From Phenylobacterium sp. (GTDB lineage: Bacteria > Pseudomonadota > Alphaproteobacteria > Caulobacterales > Caulobacteraceae): 64,000 nucleotides of DNA. The first letter of the stretch is position 1; the number at the start of each line of letters is the position of its first letter. Of this stretch, positions 49,123 to 58,081 are shown one piece after another. The stretch is from contig NZ_WGNY01000003.1 of assembly GCF_016124325.1 (NCBI RefSeq), forward strand, positions 62,001 to 126,000, read 5' to 3'. Below the pieces are notes generated by a model that was not told where the DNA came from, did no database searches, and was given only the letters and a program-made list of their open reading frames with translations. The position numbers were made by a program, and so were the translations under genes.

Positions 49123-51332
49123 CGCGCGCCGCCCAGCTTCCGCTCGAAGAACTCCAGCGCCGTCACCGAGCGGTGCTTGCGGTCGTTGGGCGTCCAGCCG
49201 CCGCGGTGGCGCAGGCCCGGATAGGTCATCATCTCGAACGGCGTGGCGGCCGCCTGGAGGGCGAAGAGCACGCGCGTGGTGTGGTCGAAGGTGACGTTGT
49301 CGTCGGCCATGCCGTGCATGATCAGCAGCGAGCCGGCGTGCAGCCGGGGCAGGCGCGGAAGGACATCGCTCCTGGCGTAGCCCTCGGCGTTGTCGGCCGG
49401 CGCGCCCATGAAGCGCTCGGTGTAGTGGGTGTCGTAGAGCTTCCAGTCGGTGACGGGCGCCCCGGCGACCCCGGCGGCGAAGGGGGTGTCGGGCGCGGTC
49501 AGCAGCAGCAGGGTCATGTAGCCGCCGTTCGACCAGCCGGTGACGCCGATCCGGCCGGCGTCGACGTAGGGCAGGCCGGCGAGATACTTGGCGCCCGCGA
49601 TCTGGTCGTCGACCTCGAGCTGGCCCATGCGGCGGTCGATCGCGGTCTTGAAGGCGACCGAGCGGTGCGGCGTGCCGCGGTTGTCGAGGCTGAAGAGGAT
49701 GAAGCCCGCGTTGAGCAGCATCTGGTCCTCGGGGCTGGCCCAGGTCCGGGTGACGAGGCTGGCGGCGGGGCCGCCGTAGACCTTCACGATGACGGGGTAT
49801 TTCTTCGCGGGATCGAAGCCGGGCGGCGTACGCATCGACCACCACAGGGTCTCGCCGTCGGCGGCCTTGATCGTCCCGAACGTCGGCTCGCGCAGGCGAT
49901 CGACATAGGGCCAGAAGGGATGGCCGGGCTGCAGCGCGTTCTCCTCGATCCAGCGCACGCGGGTCCCGTCGGCGCGGTAGAGGGCGGTCTGCGGCGGGGT
50001 CTTCGGATCGTCGTAGGTTCCGGCGAAGGCGCCGCCCTTGTCGGCCACGGTGACGGTCCAGTGGCCACCCGCCGAGGTGATCGGCTGGGGCTCGCCGGGC
50101 CTGGCGTAGGAGACCGCGTAGATGCGCCGCTCGGTCGGATTGTCCCTGTAGGCCGAGAAGACGACGCGATGGGCCGCCTCGTCGACGCCCTCGACGGCGT
50201 CCACCGGCCAGTCGCCGCGGGTGACCTGGCGGACCAGCTTTCCGTCGCCGGCGTAGAGATAGATGTGGCGGTAGCCCGAGCGCTCGGACGACCACAGGAA
50301 GGTCCCGTCGGCGAGGGGCCGGAAGTCGTCGGTGAGGTCGACCCAGTGCGGGCTGGTCTCGGTGAGGATCACCTTGCCCTGGCCCGTGGCGGGATCGACC
50401 GCCAGCAGGTCGAGCCGGCGCTGGTCGCGCGCCTCGCGCTGGACGTAGAGCACCTTGCCGTCCTTCGACCAGTCGACGCGGGCCAGGTAGATGTCGGGGT
50501 TGTCGCCGAGGTCGACCTTCACGCGCGGGCCGCCGTCCAGGGGCTGGACGTAGAGGTCGACGCGGGCGTTCGGGCGGCCGGGCCGGGGATAGCGCTCGGG
50601 CACGACCTTGGCCCCGTTGGCGCCCACCTCGGGGCGCGGCACCACGTCGACGCCGGTCTGGTCGACGAAGGTGAGCGCGACGGCCCTGTCGTCGGGGCTC
50701 CACCAGTAGCCGGTGTGGCGGTCCATCTCTTCCTGGGCGATGAACTCGGCGGTGGCCCAGCTCTTCAGATCGTTCCCGCCCTCGGTGATCGCGCGCTCGG
50801 CGCCGCCGGCCACGGGCAGGACGTAGAGATTGTCGGCGCGGACGTAGGAGACGAAGCCGCCCTTGGGCGAGACCTTGGCGTCGATCTCGTCCTCCGGCGT
50901 GTGGGTGAGCTGGCGGGCCTTGCCGGCGGCCACGTCGTAGAGCCAGAGGTCGCCCTCGACGGGCGCCAGGATCAGCTTGCCCTGCCTGTCCCAGGAATAG
51001 TCGACGACGCCGGAGGTGGCCACGCCGGCCCGCTCGCGCCGCGCCTTCTCGGCCTCGGAAAGCTCGTGGTCGTCGGGGGCGAGCTTCTTGCCGTCCAGCA
51101 GCATCCGCGGCTCGCCGCCGGCCACGTCGGCGATCCAGAGATCGGAGATGGTCAGGTCGTCGGCGCGGGTCTTGATGTAGGTGACCGCCTTGCCGTCGGG
51201 CGACAGCGCCACGCCGCGGGCGCGCGGCCCGGAGATGTCGGGGCTCTCGAAGATGCGGGCGACGGGAAGCTGTTCGGCCATGGCGGGGACGGCGGCGAGG
51301 AGGGCCGCGAGCGCGGCGACGGCGAGTTTCAT
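49119..51332 (-). CDS. S9 family prolyl oligopeptidase / dipeptidyl peptidase IV-like enzyme
   Basis: A 737-residue periplasmic serine peptidase with signal peptide 1-19 (ending AMAEQ). An eight-blade propeller precedes the catalytic domain (about 490-737). The nucleophile elbow is GVTGWSNGGYMTLLL, the Asp is in HGMADDNVTF and the His in YPGLRHRGGW, the order for S9B/S9C enzymes. VYGGPAASLVTRTW is the oxyanion region. It removes dipeptides from peptides in the periplasm, probably for amino-acid supply. Start ATG 51332. It converges on the histidine kinase gene, sharing the repeat between them. Confidence 0.92.
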   Translation of the reverse strand: MKLAVAALAALLAAVPAMAEQLPVARIFESPDISGPRARGVALSPDGKAVTYIKTRADDLTISDLWIADVAGGEPRMLLDGKKLAPDDHELSEAEKARRERAGVATSGVVDYSWDRQGKLILAPVEGDLWLYDVAAGKARQLTHTPEDEIDAKVSPKGGFVSYVRADNLYVLPVAGGAERAITEGGNDLKSWATAEFIAQEEMDRHTGYWWSPDDRAVALTFVDQTGVDVVPRPEVGANGAKVVPERYPRPGRPNARVDLYVQPLDGGPRVKVDLGDNPDIYLARVDWSKDGKVLYVQREARDQRRLDLLAVDPATGQGKVILTETSPHWVDLTDDFRPLADGTFLWSSERSGYRHIYLYAGDGKLVRQVTRGDWPVDAVEGVDEAAHRVVFSAYRDNPTERRIYAVSYARPGEPQPITSAGGHWTVTVADKGGAFAGTYDDPKTPPQTALYRADGTRVRWIEENALQPGHPFWPYVDRLREPTFGTIKAADGETLWWSMRTPPGFDPAKKYPVIVKVYGGPAASLVTRTWASPEDQMLLNAGFILFSLDNRGTPHRSVAFKTAIDRRMGQLEVDDQIAGAKYLAGLPYVDAGRIGVTGWSNGGYMTLLLLTAPDTPFAAGVAGAPVTDWKLYDTHYTERFMGAPADNAEGYARSDVLPRLPRLHAGSLLIMHGMADDNVTFDHTTRVLFALQAAATPFEMMTYPGLRHRGGWTPNDRKHRSVTALEFFERKLGGAR

Positions 51333-51403
51333 GGCGCGGTTGAACAGCTTCGCGCGGCGCTTGGCAACTTGCGCGTCGGCGGCGGCCGTGCGAGTGGCGG
51401 GCC

Positions 51404-51655
51404 ATGAGCGAGAAGACTTCCGACACCCTGCCCGACCGGCTCAGCGTCGACCCGAACAGCCCCTACTACGACGCCGACGTCCTGGCGCGGAACGTGGGCG
51501 TGCGCTTCAAGGGCCAGGACAAGACCAACGTCGAGGAATACTGCGTCAGCGAAGGCTGGGTGCGGCTGTCGGTCGGCGCCAGCAAGGACCGCCACGGCAA
51601 TCCCCTGACCATGAAGCTGAGCGGCCCGGTGGAGCCCTACTTCCGGGAAGGCTAG
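51404..51655 (+). CDS. DUF3297 family protein
   Basis: An 83-residue cytosolic protein: PDRLSVDPNSPYYDADVLAR, GVRFKGQDKTNVEEYCVSEG and NPLTMKLSGPVEPYF match the short DUF3297 family found across Proteobacteria. No biochemical role is known. It is divergent from the DPP4-like gene (71-base gap) and overlaps the end of the convergent CorC-type gene by 4 bases. Confidence 0.9.
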   Translation: MSEKTSDTLPDRLSVDPNSPYYDADVLARNVGVRFKGQDKTNVEEYCVSEGWVRLSVGASKDRHGNPLTMKLSGPVEPYFREG

Positions 51656-52932
51656 TCCTCCTCCGCCTTCGGCAGAGGCTCGATGCGCAGCTGGGTGAGG
51701 CGCGCGCCCTTGCGGGCCTCGACGCGGAAGCGGTGGTTCAGGAAGGTGTAGGTCTGCCCGACCTCCGGGATCGCCTGGGCCTCGTGGATCAGCAGGCCCG
51801 CGACGGTCACCGCCTCCTCGTCGGGCAGGTCCCAGTTGAGCGCCCGGTTCAGCTCGCGGATGGTGACCGAACCGTCCACCAGGACGGAGCCGTCGGGCTG
51901 GGGCTTCACGCCGCGGACGGCGACGTCGTGCTCGTCCTCGATCTCGCCCACGATCTCCTCGAGGATGTCCTCCAGGGTGACGAGGCCCTGCAGCGCGCCG
52001 TACTCGTCGACCACCAGGGCGAAGTGGTTCTGGGCCTTGAGGAACGCGGCGAGCTGGTCCTTGAGGCTGGTGGTCTCGGGGACGAACCACGGCTCGCGCA
52101 GGATGGCGGGGATGTCGAGCGTGTCGATCCGGCAGTCGGCCTCGGCGAGCGCGGCCAGCAGGTCCTTCACGTGCAGGACGCCGACGACGTTCTCGGCCTC
52201 GTCGCGGTAGATCGGGATGCGCGAATGCTGGCTCTCCAGCACCGCGGTCAGGAACTCGCGGGGCGGCAGGTCGCCGTCGACCGTATGGATCGAGCGGCGG
52301 TGGACCATCACCTCGGAGACGTCCATCTCGCCCAGGTCGAGGACACCGCCCAGCATGTAGCGGTCGCGGGTCTCCACCAGGCCCTCGGAGTGGTGGTACT
52401 CGACCGCGCCGCGGATCTCCTCGTGGGCGGCCAGGACGTCGGTCTCCATGCCGAGCCGGACGCCGAAGATCCGCAGGGTGCGGCGCACGATCCACTGGAT
52501 CGTGAAGATGACCGGGCCGAAGACGCGCACCACCAGCAGGGTGGGCGCCGAGAGGAACCGCGCCACGTCGTCGGACCGCAGGATGGCCAGCGTCTTGGGC
52601 AGCACCTCGGCGAACACCAGGACCAGCACGGTCATGAGCGCGGTGGCGCTCGCCACGCCCCAGGCGCCGGGGATCGAGCGGGTCAGCACCTGGGTGGTGA
52701 GAGCCGAGGCCAGGATGTTGATCAGGTTGTTGCCCAGCAGGACCGCGCCGATCATCGTCTCCTGGTCGGAGAGCAGCTTGTTGACGCGCCGCGCGGCGTG
52801 ATCGCCCTCGCGCTCCAGCTGGTGCATGCGCGCGCGGCTGGCCCCGGTCAGCGCGGTCTCGGCGGCCGAGAACAGCGCCGACAGCAGCAGCAGGCCGCAG
52901 ACGATCGGGGCGAGGGCCAGCAGGGCGGCCAC
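51652..52932 (-). CDS. CNNM/CorC-type membrane protein (DUF21 + CBS pair + CorC_HlyC domain)
   Basis: A 426-residue inner-membrane protein. DUF21/CNNM transmembrane domain, about 1-190 (four helices, FSAAETALTGASRARM, then LVFAEVLPKTLA). Two CBS domains, about 205-325 (VMVHRRSIHTVDGDLP and HFALVVDEYGALQGLVTLED). CorC_HlyC transporter-associated domain, about 340-420 (DGSVTIRELNRALNWDLP). Members take part in magnesium or cobalt export and tolerance. Start GTG 52932 shares its first base with the stop of aroB (TAGTG), so it is translationally coupled. The frame is open to 53442 only across aroB. Confidence 0.92.
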   Translation of the reverse strand: MAALLALAPIVCGLLLLSALFSAAETALTGASRARMHQLEREGDHAARRVNKLLSDQETMIGAVLLGNNLINILASALTTQVLTRSIPGAWGVASATALMTVLVLVFAEVLPKTLAILRSDDVARFLSAPTLLVVRVFGPVIFTIQWIVRRTLRIFGVRLGMETDVLAAHEEIRGAVEYHHSEGLVETRDRYMLGGVLDLGEMDVSEVMVHRRSIHTVDGDLPPREFLTAVLESQHSRIPIYRDEAENVVGVLHVKDLLAALAEADCRIDTLDIPAILREPWFVPETTSLKDQLAAFLKAQNHFALVVDEYGALQGLVTLEDILEEIVGEIEDEHDVAVRGVKPQPDGSVLVDGSVTIRELNRALNWDLPDEEAVTVAGLLIHEAQAIPEVGQTYTFLNHRFRVEARKGARLTQLRIEPLPKAEED

Positions 52933-54041
52933 TAGCGGGCGCCTTCGCGGAGCAGGAAGTCGCGCACGGCGGCCGGGTCGACGTCGCGCGCGACGAAGGC
53001 CTCGCCCAGGGCGCGGGCCAGGATGAAGGTGAGCCGCCCGCCCTCGGCCTTCTTGTCCTGGGCCATGTGCGCGAGCAGCCGGCCGGCGTCGAAGGGATGG
53101 CCGGGGACCTCGTCGAGGCGCACCGGCAGGCCGGCGGCGGCGATGGCGCGGGTGGCGCGCTCGGCGTCCTGGCCGCTGGCGAGCCCCTGGGCGGCCGAGA
53201 AGCGGAAGGCCAGCGCCATGCCGCAGGCCACGGCCTCGCCGTGCAGCAGGGCCTCGCCGTAGCCGGTCTCGGCCTCCAGCGCGTGGGCGAAGGTGTGGCC
53301 GAGGTTGAGGAGCGCGCGGCGGCCCCGTTCGCGCTCGTCCTCGGCGACGATCTCGGCCTTCATCTCCACCGAGCGGGCGACGGCGCGGGCCAGGGCCTCG
53401 GGCTCGCGGGCCAGGACGCCGGCGACATTGGCCTCCAGCCATTCGAAGAAGGCGAGGTCGCCCAGGAGGCCGTACTTGATCACCTCGGCGTAGCCGGCGC
53501 GCATCTCGCGGACGGGCAGGGTGGCCAGCGCCGACAGGTCGGCCAGCACCAGCCGCGGCTGGTGGAAGGCGCCGACGAGGTTCTTGCCGCGGGGCGTGTC
53601 GATCGCGGTCTTGCCGCCCACCGAGGAGTCCACCTGGGCCAGCAGGGTGGTGGGAATCTGCACGAAGTCGATGCCGCGCTTGTAGACGGCGGCGGCGAAG
53701 CCCGCGAGGTCGCCCACCACGCCGCCGCCGAAGGCGGTGACGAGGTCGCCGCGGTCCAGTTCCAGCGCCAGCAGGCGGTCGGAGACGTCGGCCAGGCCCT
53801 CGAAGCTCTTGGTCTGTTCGCCCGGCGCCACCACGACGGGCAGCGCCTCGATCCCGGCCTCGGCCAGGGCGGCGGTGAGCCGCGCGCCGTGCAGGGCCCA
53901 GACGGTCTCGTCGCTGACCACGGCGGTGCGGCCGCGCGACTGGAAAGGCGCGATCAGGCGGCCGGCGGCGTCGAGCAGCCCTTCGCCGACTACGACATCG
54001 TAAGCCCTTTCGCCGAGGCCCACCGGCACGGTGCGGTTCAT
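52932..54041 (-). CDS. aroB: 3-dehydroquinate synthase
   Basis: A 369-residue NAD-dependent enzyme, second step of the shikimate pathway. [19 protein letters not shown] and [20 protein letters not shown] form the NAD and metal site. [11 protein letters not shown] gives a metal ligand Glu, and [12 protein letters not shown] and [11 protein letters not shown] the His ligands. Length is typical. The start overlaps the aroK stop by ATGA and the end overlaps the CorC gene, so the three are one operon. Confidence 0.97.
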   Translation of the reverse strand: MNRTVPVGLGERAYDVVVGEGLLDAAGRLIAPFQSRGRTAVVSDETVWALHGARLTAALAEAGIEALPVVVAPGEQTKSFEGLADVSDRLLALELDRGDLVTAFGGGVVGDLAGFAAAVYKRGIDFVQIPTTLLAQVDSSVGGKTAIDTPRGKNLVGAFHQPRLVLADLSALATLPVREMRAGYAEVIKYGLLGDLAFFEWLEANVAGVLAREPEALARAVARSVEMKAEIVAEDERERGRRALLNLGHTFAHALEAETGYGEALLHGEAVACGMALAFRFSAAQGLASGQDAERATRAIAAAGLPVRLDEVPGHPFDAGRLLAHMAQDKKAEGGRLTFILARALGEAFVARDVDPAAVRDFLLREGAR

Positions 54042-54586
54042 TCGGCGGGCTCGCCCAGATGCGCCTGCAGGGCGCGGATGATCTGGCCCACCGCCACCTG
54101 GTGGGCGGTGTCGCCGGTCTCGACCGTCACGTCGGCCTCGGCGTAGGCGGGATAGCGCGCCGCGGCCTGGGCGCGCAGGACCTCCATCGGATCCTTGCCG
54201 GCCAGCAGCGGGCGGTTGTCCTTGCGCCCGACGCGGCGGGCCAGCACGTGCAGGTCGGTCTTCAGCCACACCGACACCGCCTTCTGCTTGATGAGCGCGC
54301 GGGTCTCCGGGCTCTGGAAGGCGCCGCCCCCGGTGGCCATCACGTGCGGCGGGCCCTCCAGCAGGCGCGAAATCACCCGCCGCTCGCCGTCGCGGAAGGC
54401 GGGCTCGCCCAGTTCGGCGAAAATCTCGGGAATGGTGCGGCCGGCGGCGGCCTCCACCTCGGTGTCGGCGTCGCGGAAGGGCAGCCCCAGGGCGTTGGCC
54501 AGCCGGCGTCCTACGCTCGACTTGCCGACGCCCATGAGGCCCACAAGCACGATGGTGCGGCGTCGGAGCGGGTCGTAGCGGTCCAT
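54038..54586 (-). CDS. aroK: shikimate kinase
   Basis: A 182-residue cytosolic kinase, fifth step of the shikimate pathway. Walker A is [15 protein letters not shown] (about 17-31). The shikimate-binding Asp is in FRDADTEVE, the Arg in [12 protein letters not shown] is in [10 protein letters not shown] and the lid motif is [10 protein letters not shown]. Start ATG 54586 follows a normal spacing; the frame reading further left (to 55789) is false. It is the first gene of aroK-aroB-corC and diverges from the secreted protein gene at 54650. Confidence 0.96.
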   Translation of the reverse strand: MDRYDPLRRRTIVLVGLMGVGKSSVGRRLANALGLPFRDADTEVEAAAGRTIPEIFAELGEPAFRDGERRVISRLLEGPPHVMATGGGAFQSPETRALIKQKAVSVWLKTDLHVLARRVGRKDNRPLLAGKDPMEVLRAQAAARYPAYAEADVTVETGDTAHQVAVGQIIRALQAHLGEPAE

Positions 54587-54649
54587 GAATGCAAATGGCT
54601 TTAGCACGAGCCCCCGGCCTCGCGCCAACGCGCGACGCTGCGCTAAGAT

Positions 54650-55861
54650 ATGCGGATGCTTCGCACGGTCCTGAACACAGCCCTGCTCGCCGCCGCCGTG
54701 GCCATCACCGGGGCGCCCGCCCGGGCGCAGGTGGAGGTCACCCAGCTCTCGGCGCCCGACGCGTTCTCCACGCCCGGCCGGATGACCGGCCTGCCCGACG
54801 ACCTGTGGCGCGGAACGCCCATCGAGACCGCGCGCAAGGTCCTGCCGCTGCTGGCCGAGAAGCCGCTGTCTCCGGCCGCCGCGGCGCTGGCCCGGCGGGT
54901 GCTGGCCACGGGCGCGAAGGGGCCCACGGGCTCGGAGGGGGACGAAGGGCTCGCCGGGGCGCGGGCGAGCGCCCTTATCGGGCTGGGCGACGTGATCGCG
55001 GCCGCCAAGATCCTCGACCGCACCGCCGCGCTGGATCGCAGCTCCGACCTGTCGCGGGCGGCGGCCGAGGCGGCGCTGCTGACCGGCGACACGGCGCGGG
55101 CCTGTTCGGTGGCCGACAGTCTGTCGGAGGGGCGTGGCGAGGCCTATTGGCTGCGGCTGCGGGCCTACTGCCAGGATCTCGCCGGCCAGGCGGGGCAGGC
55201 GCAGCTCACCTTCGATCTCGCCCAGTCGCAGGCGCGCGATGCGACCTACGGGCGGCTGATGGGCGCCAAGCTGGCCGGCGTGGCCGGGACCGGCGCGGCC
55301 TCGCTGCGCAACGGCCTGGACCTGGCGCTTTCGCGCGACCTGGGCCTCGACATCGCCGCGGCCAAGCCCGCGCCGGCGGTGGCCGCGGCGCTTTCCGGGG
55401 CGGAGCCGCCCGAGCCGGACTATGACGTCTCGGCCATCGACCCCGACATCGGCGGGCTGGCGAGCCTGCTGCGGCTGGGCATGCCGCCGCCCACCGGGGT
55501 CTCGGCGCTGGTGGCCGCGGCGGGGGATGCCGACACCAAGGCCCGCGCACGGCTGCAAGCGGCGGCGCTGCTGGTGGCGGCGCTCTCGGCCGACCTGCCG
55601 CCGGAGGACCGCGCGCGGATCGCCGGCTTCGCCACGCCCGAGGGCAAGGCCCCGGCCGGCCGCAACCTGGCGCTGGTGGAGGCGGCCGCCGGCAAGCGGG
55701 CCGGGGAGGCGGCGCTGCTGGCGCTGTGGACCTGCGCCGAGGCGGGTGAGGGCGGGCCGGCGCTGGGCGACCGTGTGCGCATCGTCCACGCGCTGGCCGC
55801 GGCGGGGCTGATGGCCGACGCGCGGACCTTCGCGCTCGAGGGGCTGGCGGGCCTGAAATGA
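54650..55861 (+). CDS. exported helical-repeat protein, function unknown, coupled to xerD
   Basis: A 403-residue protein with signal peptide 1-26 (ending ARAQ). The mature part is almost entirely Ala/Leu-rich helices with [20 protein letters not shown] and [20 protein letters not shown], suggestive of TPR-like hairpins. One conserved-looking break is [20 protein letters not shown] (about 264-283). It has the look of a conserved Caulobacterales envelope protein. Its stop overlaps the xerD start (ATGA), although the two products act in different compartments. ATG 54650 or 54656 could be the start. Confidence 0.7.
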   Translation: MRMLRTVLNTALLAAAVAITGAPARAQVEVTQLSAPDAFSTPGRMTGLPDDLWRGTPIETARKVLPLLAEKPLSPAAAALARRVLATGAKGPTGSEGDEGLAGARASALIGLGDVIAAAKILDRTAALDRSSDLSRAAAEAALLTGDTARACSVADSLSEGRGEAYWLRLRAYCQDLAGQAGQAQLTFDLAQSQARDATYGRLMGAKLAGVAGTGAASLRNGLDLALSRDLGLDIAAAKPAPAVAAALSGAEPPEPDYDVSAIDPDIGGLASLLRLGMPPPTGVSALVAAAGDADTKARARLQAAALLVAALSADLPPEDRARIAGFATPEGKAPAGRNLALVEAAAGKRAGEAALLALWTCAEAGEGGPALGDRVRIVHALAAAGLMADARTFALEGLAGLK

Positions 55862-56787
55862 CCGACGGGGCAGGCGGGCGCGGCGGCGAGTGGGCCGAGG
55901 CCTTCCTGGAGATGATGGCCGTCGAGCGGGCGGCGGCGCGCAACACCCTGACGGCCTATACGCGCGACCTGGACGACGCGCGCGGCTTCCTGGCCGGCCG
56001 GGGCCGCGACCTGTCGGATGCGGCGGCCGAGGATGTGGAGGCCTATTTCGCCGACCTGGGCGCGCGGGGGCTGGCGCCGGCGACGGCGGCGCGGCGGCGT
56101 GCGGCGGTGCGGCAGTTCTACCGCTTCGTGCTGGGCGAGGGCTGGCGGGCCGACGACCCCTCGCGCCGGGTGGAGGCCCCGAAGAAGGGCCGGCCGCTGC
56201 CCAAGATCCTGTCGCGCGAGGAGATGGACCGGCTGATCGCGGCGGCCGGCGCGCGGGACGGGGCGCAGGGCCTGCGGTTCGGCTGCATGGTCGAGCTGGC
56301 CTATGCCTCGGGCCTGCGGATCAGCGAGCTCACCGCCCTGCCGCTGTCGGCGCTGGCGCGCGACCCGGCCTATCTGATCGTCAAGGGCAAGGGCGGCAAG
56401 GAGCGGCTGGCGCCGCTGAACGACGCCGCCCGCGCGGCGGTGAAGGCCTATCTGGAGGCGCGGCCGAAGTTCCTGCCGAAGGGCCAGAAGGCCAATCCGT
56501 GGCTGTTCCCCTCGCGCGGCAAGGAGGGGCGCCTGACCCCCCGGCGCTTCGCCCAGGTGCTGGACGAGGCCGCCGCCGACGCCGGGATCGACCCGGCCCG
56601 GGTGAGCCCGCACGTGCTGCGCCACGCCTTCGCGACCCACCTGCTGGAGGGCGGCGCCGACCTGCGCGTGGTGCAGAAGCTGCTGGGCCACGCCGACATC
56701 GCCACCACCCAGATCTACACCCACGTGGCCTCGGACCGCCTGGCCCAGGTGGTGGCCACCAAGCACCCGCTAGCCAAGAAGCGGTAG
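55858..56787 (+). CDS. xerD: tyrosine recombinase XerD
   Basis: A 309-residue recombinase that, with XerC, resolves chromosome dimers at dif under FtsK control. The N-terminal SAM-like core-binding domain is residues 10-100 (WAEAFLEMMAVERAAARNTL, YTRDLDD). The catalytic domain is 115-300 with the Arg in ASGLRISELTAL, Lys in VKGKGGKERLAPL, HxxR in SPHVLRHAFATHLL, His in LLGHADIATTQ and Tyr in IYTHVA. Length and position near aroK and accA fit the housekeeping gene rather than an element integrase. Confidence 0.94.
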   Translation: MTDGAGGRGGEWAEAFLEMMAVERAAARNTLTAYTRDLDDARGFLAGRGRDLSDAAAEDVEAYFADLGARGLAPATAARRRAAVRQFYRFVLGEGWRADDPSRRVEAPKKGRPLPKILSREEMDRLIAAAGARDGAQGLRFGCMVELAYASGLRISELTALPLSALARDPAYLIVKGKGGKERLAPLNDAARAAVKAYLEARPKFLPKGQKANPWLFPSRGKEGRLTPRRFAQVLDEAAADAGIDPARVSPHVLRHAFATHLLEGGADLRVVQKLLGHADIATTQIYTHVASDRLAQVVATKHPLAKKR

Positions 56788-56835
56788 GCGGCGGCGGGAG
56801 GTCGCCGGACGCCGAAAAATTTCTTCGCCGACGCT

Positions 56836-56863
56836 CTTGAACGGGCTGTTCCGGACTCTAATT
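56836..56863 (+). promoter_or_regulatory. candidate sigma-32 heat-shock promoter of the Hsp20 gene
   Basis: CTTGAA (56836-56841) and CTCTAATT (56856-56863) are separated by 14 bases, close to the RpoH consensus CTTGAA-N13/15-CCCATNT. They lie about 95 bases before the Hsp20 start. Confidence 0.55.
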
Positions 56864-56929
56864 CAACTCGCGCTGGACGCCTTGCAGGTCCAGGTCAGGG
56901 GGCTCGGGCTTCCCGACGCTCCCGGTTCA

Positions 56930-56949
56930 ACTTGCTCTTTCGAGGAGGT
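56930..56949 (+). promoter_or_regulatory. ROSE-like RNA thermometer hairpin covering the Hsp20 ribosome site
   Basis: In the mRNA, ACTTGCTC (56930-56937) can pair with GAGGAGGT (56942-56949) around a TTTC loop. Seven of eight positions pair (one as U-G), and the only mismatch is a G opposite G. Known ROSE elements use a U(U/C)GCU strand with exactly such a G-G position to mask the Shine-Dalgarno. Here AGGAGG (56943-56948) is fully masked. Confidence 0.65.
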
Positions 56950-56955
56950 GGACAC

Positions 56956-57438
56956 ATGCGAGCCGACTACGACTTCTCCCCGCTCTACCGATCGCTGATC
57001 GGCGCCGACCATATGGCCAGCCTGATCGACAGCGCCCTTCAGGGGGTCGGGGCGCGGGAATATCCCCCATACGACGTCGAGAAGACCGCCGAGGACGGGT
57101 ATCGCATCACCATGTCGGTGGCGGGATTCCGCGCCGACGAACTGGAGGTGATGGCGCATCCGAACCTGCTCGTCGTGCGCGGCGAGCGGGCCCGGCCGCA
57201 GCCGGAGGGCGCTGTCCTGCACCAGGGCCTGGCGCTGCGTCCGTTCGAGCAGCGCTTCGAACTGGCCGACCACGTGGTGGTCACCGGCGCCCGGTTCGCC
57301 GACGGGCTGCTGACCATCGATCTGGTCCGCGAGCTGCCGGCGGCGCTCAAGCCGCGGCGGATCGAGATCAACACGCCGCGCGTCACGCCGTTGAAGCGGC
57401 TCATCGAGGGCAAGCGAAAGGCTTCCAAGGCCGCGTGA
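56956..57438 (+). CDS. small heat-shock protein (Hsp20/IbpA type)
   Basis: A 160-residue ATP-independent holdase. N-terminal YDFSPLYRSLIGADHM resembles IbpA-type arms. The alpha-crystallin domain covers about 35-130 with YPPYDVEKTAEDGYRITMSV, GFRADELEV and DGLLTIDLVRELP. The C-terminal IEINTP replaces the classic I-x-I anchor at about 136-141. ATG 56956 follows GAGGAGGTGGACAC; the longer frame from 56932 would start inside the regulatory hairpin. Preceded by a candidate RpoH promoter and thermometer, so heat induction at two levels is expected. Confidence 0.92.
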   Translation: MRADYDFSPLYRSLIGADHMASLIDSALQGVGAREYPPYDVEKTAEDGYRITMSVAGFRADELEVMAHPNLLVVRGERARPQPEGAVLHQGLALRPFEQRFELADHVVVTGARFADGLLTIDLVRELPAALKPRRIEINTPRVTPLKRLIEGKRKASKAA

Positions 57439-57445
57439 CCTGTCC

Positions 57446-57470
57446 GGCGAGGCCCGGCCCGGGCCTCGCC
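57446..57470 (+). terminator. 11-bp hairpin after the Hsp20 gene
   Basis: GGCGAGGCCCG (57446-57456) pairs perfectly with CGGGCCTCGCC (57460-57470) around GCC. The T-run is weak (CCCCTTC), so partial termination or mRNA 3'-end protection is likely, reducing expression of the following small genes. Confidence 0.55.
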
Positions 57471-57511
57471 CCCCTTCAGCAAGCAAAGGACGAACTTCGG
57501 AGAGGACCGCC

Positions 57512-57808
57512 ATGTTGCTGGCCACGACAGAGCAACAGATCAACACCATCGGCCTTCGCGCGGCCCGGGAGCGCTGGCTGCGTCCCGGCGTCGGTTTCCT
57601 GCGACCCAGCGATGTCCTGAAGGATCCGGATCTTACGACCGAGGATCGGCGGGCGGTGCTGGCGTCGTGGCTCTCCGACGCCTCGGCGGTGCAGGATCAG
57701 CCGCACATGCGGTGGCTTCTCGGCACGCCGGAGCCCGTAGCGGTCGCGGAGGTGCGCGAGGCGCTCGCGCAACTCGACCGGCGCGCGGTCGGGGGAGGCG
57801 CGGCATGA
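57512..57808 (+). CDS. small conserved protein of unknown function downstream of hsp20
   Basis: A 98-residue soluble protein from ATG 57512 (GAGAGGACC upstream). LRPSDVLKDPDLTTEDRRAV, LASWLSDASAVQDQPHMRWL and EVREALAQLDRR look like a compact helical fold. Similar small genes occur near stress genes in rhizobia and Caulobacterales as far as I recall, without a known role. It follows hsp20 by 73 bases and overlaps the next gene by 4 bases (ATGA). Confidence 0.7.
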   Translation: MLLATTEQQINTIGLRAARERWLRPGVGFLRPSDVLKDPDLTTEDRRAVLASWLSDASAVQDQPHMRWLLGTPEPVAVAEVREALAQLDRRAVGGGAA

Positions 57809-58056
57809 CGACCCTGACCGTTCGGCCGGTCGCCTCCGGCTGGGCCGTCACCGTCGCGGGCGTCGCCAACGAGATGATGTTCCGCTCGGGCGCCGCGGCG
57901 GAGGCCGCCGCCCGCCGCCTCGCCGAGCGGCTGGCGGCGAAGGGCGAGCCCTCGAAGCTGGTGATCCGACTGCGCGACGGGTCGGTCGCGGGCCGGTTCC
58001 TGTTTCCGCCCAGGGCGCCGAAGCCGGCGGCCCCGCGCTGGCGCGAGGCCGCCTGA
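57805..58056 (+). CDS. small DUF2188-like protein
   Basis: An 83-residue protein. LTVRPVASGWAVTVAGVANE and AAAEAAARRLAERLAAKGEP followed by VIRLRDGSVAGRFLF give a beta-helix-beta arrangement reminiscent of DUF2188 domains. It is coupled to the preceding gene by an ATGA overlap, so the two probably form a pair expressed under stress with hsp20. The family assignment is tentative. Confidence 0.6.
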   Translation: MTTLTVRPVASGWAVTVAGVANEMMFRSGAAAEAAARRLAERLAAKGEPSKLVIRLRDGSVAGRFLFPPRAPKPAAPRWREAA

Positions 58057-58081
58057 CGCCCGGCGCTCGCCCTGGCCGGCC

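Noticed and set aside
55858..56787. Integrase of a genomic island
   Set aside because: Sequence, length and housekeeping neighbours fit chromosomal XerD; no tRNA target or direct repeats nearby.
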